A stretch of DNA of 64,000 bases from Benincasa hispida (taxonomy: Eukaryota; Streptophyta; Magnoliopsida; Cucurbitales; Cucurbitaceae), in contig NC_052349.1 of NCBI RefSeq assembly GCF_009727055.1, forward strand, positions 93,759,325-93,823,324, given 5' to 3'. The notes below the pieces were generated by a model, which made no database searches, was not told the DNA's origin, and saw only the letters and a list, made by a program, of their open reading frames with translations. Positions within the stretch are counted from its first letter, which is position 1; each line of letters opens with the position of its first letter. This document shows, piece by piece, positions 11,218-23,100 of the stretch. The translations under genes and the position numbers were made by a program.

Positions 11218-13030
11218 AAGATTACTCTGATTTGTGTTGAACACAATCATTAATTCAACAATTTAGTTTTACAAAGATGGCGAAATAGAAAAATAAAACT
11301 ATTGGTAAGAAGGATTCGGTAGGTGCACCGAACATCTCAACCATGTTGACATATATTTAGACATCATCTTTTACCCTTATTACAATATTTTTCAAATTCT
11401 ATATTGTAACATTAAAAAAATTAAAATATCCCAACTACAAACAGTAAAATCACCATAAAACGAATTAGGTCTAATATAGATGGACGAAAGAATAGATAAA
11501 TGCACCTTCGAATTCTATGATGAAAGTGATATAAAAATTGGTTGAAGTGCTCCGACAAAAACTCATCTTCTACATCTTCACATACACATTAGCTAACACA
11601 AATTATTAATATACATACTAAATTTGAATATTGTCTAAACTCATCTAAATATTGTATATGAACTTGTACCCCTATTATAAAATATTGTATTCGCGAATGG
11701 TTCGTGTAACTTGCATGTGTTTTAAGTCCATTTCGTTGAGCAAGTGCCCGCAATTGCAAATCATGTGGTCGAATATATTATTTTGTTGAGAAAATAATAT
11801 TCAAGTCAAATTCATATTTATTTCATAAACATTCTTAAATATATTATTTTGTTAAAAAAAACTTAAAAGAAAATTTAAACTAATAAAAATAAAAGCAAAA
11901 TATATTTTTGGTTCCTAAAGTTTGATATTGACGTCTATTTGATATGAGGTTTCAAAAGTGACATATAATTAGTCTATGAGGTCTGGAAAATAGTTCTAAA
12001 TGATTCCTACGTTAAATTTAATCGATAGTTGAGTAATGAAAAAAATGACGTGACGGGAATTGTTTTTCTAATAATTTTATACTAGTTTAGTGTTATGTGG
12101 CTTTATTTTATCTTATCAGGTAGCATCCCAAAGGTTTCTTCTCCTCCAAGTGGGTACATTTAAACAAACCTCATGGACTAAAAGTGCATTTTGTTTTAAA
12201 AACAAATATGTTATATAAGTTCGAATTATTATAAATTAATTAAAAATTAATGAATAGCTGCAAGAGGAATATTATGTAAATTAAGACATTTCTAAATAAA
12301 AGACAAACACTATTATCCGAGTATTCCTAGATAATTGCAAAAATATTCTCACAAAACAATCTTACTTATCTAAAGATGTTGGACCTATGTAATTCCAAAC
12401 ATCTATAATTCTAGGCATCTAAAGATTCTGATTATCTTCGTTCCTTAAAAACAATTGACCCCCTACTTTCCCTCAAAATGCTAAAAAGAAACCAATAGGC
12501 TTTGGACTAATATAGTATTGTTAGGCCTTTTATTTTGTTTTGTTTTCTTAAGGGGAAAAAACATCCTTAAGCTCTATATTCAATATAGGTTTTATGAAAC
12601 TTTTGTTAGTTTTATAGAAAAGGGTGAGACTGTTTGAAACCTTGGTAAACCAAAAAATGACTCTAAAAAAAAATAAGACAGTCGACTAATTTACTTATGT
12701 TTTAAGTCAGAGCAAACTAACTTTAACATTGAATTTCATAAACCCTAAAACCTTTTAAAATATAAAGATTCAACAACATTAATCTTTTAAAGAAAATCAT
12801 ATCTATTTATTGAGGGTTGTTAAATACAAGATAAAAAATTTAGAGACGAATTCACGACCATAGAATCATGGGGGGAGATATAAGGGAACACGTGTCCAAT
12901 CGAAAATTTTGATATCATGGTCGGATGTTAGAGGAAGAGCCTAGAATTAAAATACAAACACCAAATTCCTATCATGAAGAGAAAGAGAAGATTTAACAAA
13001 GGAAAAAAAAATAGATGAAGAGGTATAATG
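11218..13030. other. Intergenic sequence with one dispersed repeat and one inverted-repeat element
   Basis: 11222-11325 repeats the sequence at 4696-4801. At 11896-11923 and 12166-12193 two 28-base arms are inverted partners (19 of 28 positions by eye) enclosing about 240 bp, as in a small foldback element. The remaining sequence up to the promoter of gene A is AT-rich without recognisable features. Confidence 0.45.
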
Positions 13031-13037
13031 AGATAGT

Positions 13038-13056
13038 TATATAAGAGATACACGTG
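13038..13056 (+). promoter_or_regulatory. Putative core promoter of gene A: TATA box and G-box
   Basis: 'tatataag' at 13038-13045 is a good plant TATA box; about 30 bases downstream the pyrimidine-rich leader begins. 'cacgtg' at 13051-13056 is a G-box core, a usual target of bZIP and bHLH factors, although its place just downstream of the TATA box is unusual. No expression data support this. Confidence 0.4.
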
Positions 13057-13074
13057 TGAAGTATAAGCGGGAAA

Positions 13075-14175
13075 TGTTTTATTGTATAATTTAGAAGCTT
13101 TGGTTTGTATGGCTTTGATTTAGGTTTATAACGTTAACTTCTCTGCTTCCTTTCTCTTCCTTGTAGCTGTAGCCGCGCCGAAATTTCTCTCTGATCACAC
13201 TCTCCCGCGCTCCTGCCTTTCTCTTCTCTCCTTCCTTCCATTGCTCCTCCATACCTTTTTCTCCCTTCACTCCTCTCTTTTCCTCTCTTGGGTCGGCTGC
13301 ATTTTTCTCTCTCTTACTCTCCTCTGACCCTCCTTTTGTAATTCCTTCGTTTCTTTGTTCTAATCTTTGCGTACTTGACATTGCTGTGCTGATTTTGCAT
13401 ATTGAAGTTCGTTTCTGCATCATCTGGTATTTTTGGATAATGTTCTTTTATTCAAATTTAAGTACTTGGAATTCTTTCTTTTTTCCTTTTTTTCCTACAT
13501 GAATTGTTTCTGCGTTTTGAGCGTGAATATACTGAAGGAATCCAATTGACATTGGACTTTTAATTTGGGATAATTTTGTAGAATGAAAATTGCAGCCTTT
13601 TCCAATTGGTAGTGGAATTATGGATGTTCGGGATAATTAATGAGCTAGAATGTTCTAATTCAGGCTCTATTGTTTAGCAAGCTTGCCTTTGTTAAGGCTA
13701 GACGAGATTAATTTCTAACTTGATTTATGAAGAAATGAAATAATTTTCACTAGTTCTGTTGTTCCATTCCATTAAAAAAGATAACCACCACTTCCTTCTC
13801 ATTTTGAAGGGCTAGTAATTGAGATGACATGAGAGGCATTGAATTACTGGGGATACAGTATTTTGGGATTGTGGGATTTATACGTCTGAGTAAATTTTCA
13901 CCTATTTGACTTGAAATGGAGTGCCAATTTAAATCTAGAGTTTACAACTTGTACTTTGAATTCTAGTTAGATTTCATTTCATGATGTATTAATAGGTTTT
14001 TTCTTTTGAACTGTCTTGACAGAATGTATTGTGCCACTGCATGGCCATTGATGGACCTCTAACTGCACAAGTGGACAGGATCAAAGAAAAATGCTGCTAG
14101 GATTAAGTTGGATATTTTCTTGGTAAATTCAAGAAGAAGGGCAGGGAAGGAGCGTCTGTGAAACCATTTCTTGGA
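13075..14175 (+). other. 5' leader of gene A with one predicted intron and a short uORF
   Basis: 13110-13426 is strongly CT-rich, as in many plant 5' untranslated exons. A donor 'ctg|gtattt' at 13426/13427 and an acceptor 'cttgacag|aatg' at 14022/14023 define a likely 596-bp leader intron. The second exon begins with an upstream start codon at 14024 that opens a 12-codon frame ending at 14062, before the main start at 14176. In the main frame there is a stop at 14104-14106, so the protein cannot begin much further upstream within this exon. Confidence 0.5.
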
Positions 14176-17100
14176 ATGGAAACTCATTACAAATCTAACA
14201 GCCGGGAGGATCTAGAGGTTGACATAATTGAATGTTCAAATAAAACTGATCCCAAATTTTGTGGGAAAGAAGATCCTGATGCAACTGAATATTCAAGCTC
14301 ATTTGCCGAGACATCTGATGCAGATAATTGTTCAGGAGTCAGTGAAGGAGAAGTAGAAACTCAATTTTTTGGAGACATCGGCTTGCCACCCACATTTGGT
14401 TCATTTAGTAGCACACTTCAAATAAGGTCCTTTTTTTGGCTGCAATTATAGTCCATGTTTTTAGAGCCATCAAATATAATTTGTTATAAGAAAAACTACA
14501 TGAAAATTATAGGATTATGAGCTAACATGATGTCCTTGTTTTCTACTTTTCTGAATCGTTTCAGTTGGCCTTGATTGCACTCCTTAATGATATCGATAAA
14601 TTATAAATACCTAATCTTTGAAAGTTGAGATATACAGTTCCACTTTTTGTAGACGTTGTTTTACGCATTGAAATCTAAGCTATTTAGAAGCTTTCAGGCT
14701 TCAATTTAGTGGACGTGAAAATAGAATATTGGTGAAACTTTTAACTATCCATACAATTTCAGCCTTTTGAACTTGAAGGAACTGTGAGACATACCAGCTC
14801 CTTTGTCAGTGGATGTGAATGTGATGAGTCAATAATATTATAGTAAAAAAACATGTAAAGATTTTGGAGGAAATGGTGGCCATGGATTTTATTCATTTTA
14901 TGATGCACGCTATGTTGATTACTGCATTTTCTGTTGACAACTTCTGACAGTAGGATGGTGCTAGAGTACTAGTTAGGGGTATATGGGCAATAATAGTAAG
15001 ATATTAATAAGGTGTATTTTGGGCAATTAACTAGTAGCGTCTTGATTATAAATAAGGGGAGTCAGGGGCCTTATAGAGGGTGTGAATCATTTTGGTGAGA
15101 GTTTACATTGTGGAACTTTGATAGAGAGATACCTTTCTTGAAAGACTATTGGTATATTGTAATTTCGCTTGATATTCCAATATATTACTATCTTTGTGTT
15201 CTTTGTGTTTCTATGAGTTTTCTCATTAGGTGGTATAGTAACATAGCTGATGGTTCTAGATCTTCGTAGTTAAAGCCATTGATTAAATAAAAAAGATCCA
15301 AATTTCATTTCTTCAGTGAAATTTGTTCCCTATTGAAAAGTAAAATAATAGAAAAGTTTTCCAACTTTGGAGTCCCATTATTATTTATTCCTCGTCCTTA
15401 TTAAATGGTTTCCACAAGTGATTACTGTTGGGTTAAGTCAACTAGTTGTATCGTAAAAGTAGTCGACGTTGATAAATCTTCTTCTTTTCCTTTTGATATA
15501 TAGGCAAGAATACCTAAATACAAGGTGTCTACAAATGGTTAGAGATCTAATTACCTATTAGACACTTTTAAAGTTTTTGGACCTACTAGCACACGAGACT
15601 CCAAGTCACTTTTTTATCAATTGTCTCTTTTCCGTAAGAATTTGGGAGCTCTCTCTCTCCTTTGGATGGTCACTGCTCTCCCCAACGAGCTTATTAACCT
15701 CCTCACATAAACTCTCATGGGCCACCTTTTCATTGATGAAAAAGGGATTATGTGGTTGTATATGGTCTAAGCTTTCTTATGGATATCTTGGAAGGAGAGA
15801 AACAATGTCTCTTCAATGAAAAGGAAGTTCTTTTGATAGTTTTCTTTAAAATGTTATCTATCTTGCTATTACTATGTCCTGGTGCAAATGCACACCTTTC
15901 TATAGCTCTTATAACCTCACATCTCTTTTGACCAATTAGGGAAGTCTCTTGTAACAACTTTGGCTTGGGCTATTGCCTTTCTTTTGTAAATTCATACATC
16001 AATGAAATTTGTTTCCTATAAGGGGAAAAAAAAAAAAGAATCCTCGTTACAAATTGGAAACACCTTTTGCACTCCCTATGAATGGATTTTTCTTGGGCTA
16101 TTACCCTATGATTGGGATCCTCATGTACCTTTGGATATCTTTGGATATTTCATTTAATCAATGAAATTGTTTCTTATCCAAAAAAAAAAGAAAGAAAAAA
16201 GTTCTAGGACCTATTAGATTCAAACTTGAAAGCTTTATACTCGTTTTAAAATTTAGGAACCTATTAGACACTATCTTTTTTTGAAAAGGAAACACCACTT
16301 TTAATTGATGAAATGAAAAGAAACTAATACTCGAATTACAAGAAACTACTAAAAATAAGAAGAAATAGGAATCAACAGATGCACCTGCCTATCTCAACTA
16401 GGTTGACACACCCATAGCGTCCTCATCATACCCCAAAACGAACATTTCAAATACAATAGAAAACGATATGTCTAAAAATATTATTACATAGAATGAAAGA
16501 AAGCATTTTAAGACAAATATCTTGAATAGAATAATCCGAAAAATTCTTGGAAAGTGAACACCAAGAAGAAGCTTTAACTCTTGCAATCTCATAATGGTCA
16601 AACCATTGAAGAGACTTTTCTTGAAAAATATGCTGATCTCTCTCAAACCATATTTCTATCAAAACTACTTTAACTGCATTAATCCATAATTGAAGCGAGT
16701 GAGCTTTTAAAAAAGGACTGATGATAAGATGATAAGTTGAGCCACATTCTCCTTGAAAACATTGCTGAAAACCCAATGAAGATTAAATGGTGCAAACAAT
16801 TTCCTCCATAAATCACATTCAAGGAAGATATGCTGGCTGTCTTCAGAATTCTGCACACATAGGGGGCAGATCGAGGGCAAAAGATAATGATTTGGCAGCT
16901 TCCTTTGAAGAGTTTGATTTCCAATTTTCCATAAATCATTACCCAAATTATAATATTTATTCTCCTTGGACAGCTTGATTTCCATAAGGTTTTGTACAAC
17001 AGACTGTCTATTGGTGAAGATGAGTTCAAATGCTTGAATAATGATTTCACCGAAAAAGCACCTGAAGCATCTAAAGACTAAGATCTACAATCTTGTCCAT

Positions 17101-20100
17101 CAGCTATCCTTTTACCTTCTAATAAAAGTAAAAGATTTTGAAAATCTTGAATTCCATCATCTTTTAGTAATCTTCTGAAAGTAATTGACCATGATAAAGT
17201 AGTTGAATCCCAATGTTGAAAAACTGAACTTTCAAGAGACAAATGTAATTTATATAATTTTGGAAACAAAGAACTCAATGAAGAAGAACTCAACCAGTTG
17301 TGATGCCAAAAAGAAAATTTAAATCCATTACCAAGTTTAAAAGATGCAAATGATGCAACTTTTTGCCAAACTCGGGAAATAGGAATCCAAGGACTTCTAA
17401 GGCTTCTCCCTTCTTTTCCAACCGTGTGCCATTCAAATGAATCACTATCATGAATACTTTTTACTTCCTTATACCAAAGAGCTTCTTTCTCATGCATAAA
17501 ACTCCAACCCCATTTTGCCAACAGAGCCACGTTTTGGTTTTTTAGATCACCAAAACAAGGCCTCCGTGTCTTTTTTGTTTGGAAACTATCTCCCATTTGA
17601 CAAGGTGATTAATCTTGCTTCCATCTGAACCTTCCCAAAAGAACTTTCTCATAATCTTCTCTAGTTCTGAGATCACTTTAGAAGGCATTGTAAAAGAAGA
17701 CGAGTAATAAATTGGAATACTTGAGAGAACTGTCTCGATCAAAGTGAGTTTACCTCCCCTTGACAAATTAAAACGCCTCCATCTGTCCAGCTTTTTCTGA
17801 ATTTTATCAATTATTGGCTGTTTTTTTTTTTTTTTTTTTGGATACTCTCCAAGAGGGAGACCAAGATAAAGAAAAGGCAATGTTTCTGTTTTGCAATTCA
17901 AACTAGAAGCAGTGGCCAACACCCTGTTTTCATCAATATTAACTCCACATAAAGCAGATTTTTCCCAATTAATCTTTTGTCCCGAACACCATTGAAATAA
18001 ATCAATGGCATTAATTAATGCCTTCCAACTTTTGTCATCATCTTTGCTAACTAGTAATGTATCATCAACATATTGGAGTATTGAAACATGAACTTTTTCC
18101 TTGCCAACTAAAAAGCCTTTATAATCCCCTTTCTCATGTATTACATGAACAAGGATACTCAACAGTTCGCTAACCAAAAGGAAAAGGAAAGGAGAGAGAG
18201 GATCTCCTTGTCTAATACCTCTAGAAGCAAAAATTTTTCCACGTGGTCTTCCATTAATAAAGACCGAAAACTTTGGATTTCTTACACACCCCATGATCCA
18301 TTGAATCCATTTAGCAGTGAAGCCTTTTAAATTCAGCACTTTTTCTAAAAAATCCCAATCTACTTGATCAAAAGCTTTCTCTAGATCAAGTTTTAATATT
18401 CAGCCCTTCTTTTTAATTCTATATTCTTCTACCACTTCATTTGCAATTAGCACTGAGTCTATATTCTCTCCCATTGATGAAGGAACTTTGAGTGGGAGAA
18501 ATGATACTTGACATCACTCTTTTCAATCTTTCTGTTAAGACCTTTGCCACAATCTTGTAAACTGAGTTAGTTAGGCTAATAGGCCTAAAATCTTTCACAA
18601 AAAGTTTTTCTGGATCAAGCAGATGAAGTTCTCCTTAAGACAAACATTTAATATGCTGTTTTTGAAGAAATATTTAAACAGTTTCTGAAAATTACTTTTA
18701 AAAATATCCCAATTCTTCAAGAAAAACTCCACCGTGAACCCATTTGGATCAGGAGCTTTGTTTTTTCCAATGAAACCGACTCTTTTAATTTCATCTAAGA
18801 GAATGGAGAGATGAGAATTTGATTTTGGGCTGAAGAAACTTGAGACCATTGAAGATTTAAGGGGATAGACCGATAATCAGAGCATTTTTTATATAAATTG
18901 TTGAAGAAACCCAAAATTTCTTGTTTTATTTCCTGAAAAGTGAAGATTGGAGAACCATTGCTGGAAATCAACTCTGTAATAAGGTTCTTCCTCTTTTTTG
19001 CAGCCAAGAATCAATGGAAGAAACTAGAGTTCTCATCTCCTCAATTTAAGCCAATTTAGTTTTCTTTTCTGAATTGAATTTCTTTCCTCTATTTGGTATA
19101 TGTCCAACAATTCCCCTTTAACAGCACCTCTAATATCCATTTCCAAAGCAGAAATATCATCAGCTTCAGCTTTAGCATAAAAAAAAATTCTGATAGTAAA
19201 CTTTTCTCCTTCTTTCTTTCAGACTCAAAATTAGCATACCAAGCTTTCACCAATCTTTAATCTCTCTGAGTTTAACATCAATAACAAAACCAGTCCAGTC
19301 CATCTTTGAACATTACAATCAGCAACTGCACCTTTGATCTGATCACAACAGTCCTTTTGGAAGTAACCAACTATTACAAAATCGAAAAGGAGAAGGTCCC
19401 CATAATATCACACCAGCTTCAAGCAGGAGAGGAAAATGATCCAAAATTGTTCTTGAATGTCTCGAGACCCTAGAGTTGGCAAAAAGATCATCCCACTGTT
19501 TGTTAACGAAGAAACGATCAATTAAGGATTGAGAAGAGCTATTACCACCTCTAGACCATGTAAATTTGCCATTAGATAGAGGCATCTCCATAAGACCTGC
19601 AATGTCTGAAATTATTGAATTTTTTCATACCTCTTGTGGTACGTCCTACTGGAAATCATTCATGTGCACATCTTGTGATGTTAAAATCACCTCCCACACA
19701 CCAAGTTCTGAAACATATTGAAATAAGGATAATAACTCAGGCCACAAGAATCTCCTCTCTTTATAGTCATTTGGATTGTACACATTTGTGATCCATAAAA
19801 TTTTTTTTTGCAGGCTGTCATCACATTTATTGAGAGAGTATACCCTCCTTTTAATACATCAAGGATTGAGATCTTTCTTTCGTCCCACATTATCATCATA
19901 CCAGACACTATCCTAAAAGTTTTAGGACTAAGCTTATAATTTAACCAAAAACAAAAAAAAAACAAAAAAATAAATTGTCTAAACAAAAATATTTTTGGTT
20001 GGGTTAGAGGACATTTTAGTTGGGATAGAATCAACTCTCAATTTTACTTTAATAAGGAAAGTATGTTGGAAACTTTGTGCAGTGCCTGGTGTCTAAAGGA

Positions 20101-23100
20101 CAAGTTCAAAATATTGGACTTTTGGCCTATGTTGGCGATCACTTTTTGATCTTTTGTATTCTTTCATTTTGCTTCCTCATGAAAGCTTGCTTTTTTTTAT
20201 TAAAAGAAATATTGGACTTTACACATCATTGTCAATGTTAAAAGGATATTTAGGAGGATATAGCAAAAGATTTTGTGTTGGGACTCGAGAGAGTGTCCAA
20301 GTAATGATTCCATTTTTGTTGATGTAGATCATTTTAACCAAATGACACATTTTATTCACCGCAGGAAATGAATGACGGTAGAAAATCTATTTCTTAAAGG
20401 AGCTGTTTGCCTTGGACTTCTAATTGGATTGAGTGATCAAGTATTAAACTTTAAGTCTATTTTATTAACTTACAGAAGAAGTTTCTGTTAGGAACCAAGG
20501 TAGTATGGAATGCCTTTGTCCCACATTGGTTAGAATGGGATGACCAATGTGGTACTTAAGTGGGTTGACTCTCCCACCCCAATAGCTAGCTTTTAGGGTG
20601 TGGTTCTCCAAGGTGCTTAAGTACCTAACAATGGTATCAGAGCCGGTTGTCAACATTCGGGAGTGGAACTGGCGGAGGGTTCTGACCAGGTGTTTCCGAG
20701 TGAAATATCGTCGGAGTAGCTGCTGGGACGTCGGCTTTCCGGGATGGGGGTATTGTTAGGAACCAAGGTAGTATGGGATGCCTTTATCTTACATTGATTA
20801 AAATGGGATGACCAATGTGGTACTTAAGTGACTTGGCTCTCCCACCCCAATAGCTAGCTTTTGGGGCGTGGTTCTCCAAGGTGCTTAAGTACCTAACAAT
20901 GGTATCAGAGCCGGTTGTTTTAACGTTCCGGAGTGGCGGAGGGTTCTGACCAGGTGTGGCCGAGTGAAGTATTGTCGGAGTAGCGCCGGGACATCGGCTT
21001 TCTGGATGGGGTATTGTTAGGAACCAAGTAGTATGGGATGCCTTTGTCTACATTGGTTAGAATGTGATGACCAATGTGGTACTTAAGTGACTTGGCTCTC
21101 CCACTCCAATAGCTAGCTTTTAGGGTGTGGTTCTCCAAAGTGCTTAAGTACCTAACAGTTTCACACGCAGTTAAAATACAACGCAACTTGTCACCTCTTA
21201 TGACAAAACTTGAAGTGATCAATAGGACATGGAAGAGGGGCAGATCCTTTTGAATGCTAAAGTTTTCCCTGTTTTGCAAGACATTTGGATTGAGAAGAAT
21301 TATAAGATGTTTAGAGGAGGGGAGAGATCTAACCAAGGGATTTGGTCCTTAGTTATGTTTAACGCTTTTATTTGGGCTTAGTTATTAAAGTTTTTTTTTT
21401 AAAATTATTCTTTAGTTCTTATCTTATTAGATTGAATATCATTTGGATATTTCATCAATCAATGAAATAATTTTATCAAAAAAAAAAAAAAAAAAAAAAA
21501 AAAGAAGAAGAAAAGAAAAGAAAAAAAGGAATCCCTTTAACCCTATCTCCTAGTTCATAATTCATATACTTGGAGGCTCATTCACTTATCTCATGGTGAT
21601 AAGTTGGGTAAAGTAGCTCCCAGTTTTATGAAAGACAGATACTCTTCTAGCCAAACTTTTCCAGACTCAGACTGGTTAAAGAAGTCTAGCCCACCCTTGC
21701 AAACGAGAAATGTGTAAATCTTTGTAAAGGGTTCTTCCCTCAAGCTATCAAGTGTTGCAATCTTTGTAAGAGAGATGGGGAAAATAGTTGGCACTTTTCT
21801 TGGGTTGTCATTTTAGCAAAAAGATCATGGACTTGAATGTTGAATGAGTTCAAGTTCTCTGATACTGATTCATACAATAATAGAAAGACTGGTTAACTCA
21901 ACTTTTTTTCTAGCCCCTCCAACTTGAAAAACCTACACAATGTGGGTGATAAGAGTAGAAAGTATCTAGGGTTAATTTAGAAGTAAAGAATTCCAGAACT
22001 TTTTAGGGAACAACATTGAATTTATCTCATTTTAATGTTTTTACATGGTGTTCCCTTTCTACTCATGTAGTTATGATTCATTTGTAGTCAAACACACGGC
22101 CACGCCCACATGCACACGCACATATTCATATATATTTATATATATAATGACAAACTTTTCTATAAAAAAAAGAAAAAAGCTTCTCACGTGTAATTAATAC
22201 TAATTGAAGTGGTTTCCCTTGTAATTCTTCTTTGGAAGACAAGGGTCTTTTTGGTCTTTTTTACTAGATGAATGAAAAACATCCTTTGTTTCGGAAAAAA
22301 AAAAAAAGTTCACGTGTTTTTGGTAACCATAGAAAATCTGGCAATTCCATCTTTTTAGTATCATGAAGATGAGGAATAACACCAAGCATCTAGATCATTA
22401 TGTTGTTCCCAAATCAGGATGCCTATACGTCAGGTACTTTAATCAGCTTTATGTTTATACTCTAGGTGTTTGAACGGTTCAACTGGCTCTGTTTTTTTGT
22501 AGGAAGAGGAAGTTAACAACTCACTGGCAAAACTTCATCCGCCCTCTAATGTGGCGCTGCAAGTGGACAGAATTGAGAATTAAAGAAATTCAGTCACAGG
22601 CATTGAAATATTCCAGAGCTCTTGCAGTATATGAACAAGGAAAAGTCTCTAGCCATGATCCAACAAAGGAAGATTTTTTTTCAAAAGCATTTCCATTTTC
22701 AAGCCAATATTACAGAAGAAAGGCAATGAAAAGAAGAAAACGAAAGAAAGTTGAAGATATAAATGATATATCATCCTACATGTCACAGCATAACCTTTTC
22801 TCCTACTATGGTACCGGCTTTGACCTTGTAGCTATAACTTCTTGTTTTGTCACTTCTCCCTCTAAATGCAACTTTGTGTTTTTAATACAGAAAATAAGAG
22901 ATCTGAACTAGATGGTACTTCTGTAGCTGATGAATTTGCTAATCCAGGTAAAATATTTCTGCTGTTACCCATATTGTCTATATGGCATGAAGTATTTTCT
23001 TGGTGATGATAGCTGATGGGAAGGTTAAGCAAGACACTTGCACTGGATATTTGGGCCTGGCGAGTGGTATATTGAATAAAGTTCAATTATTTTATACATT

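Noticed and set aside
13091..13423. 110-codon minus-strand frame, lysine/glutamate-rich
   Set aside because: It is the complement of the CT-rich 5' leader of gene A; purine-rich complement gives a stop-poor frame.
20920..21336. 138-codon minus-strand frame
   Set aside because: It runs antisense through TRIM LTRs, which are non-coding.
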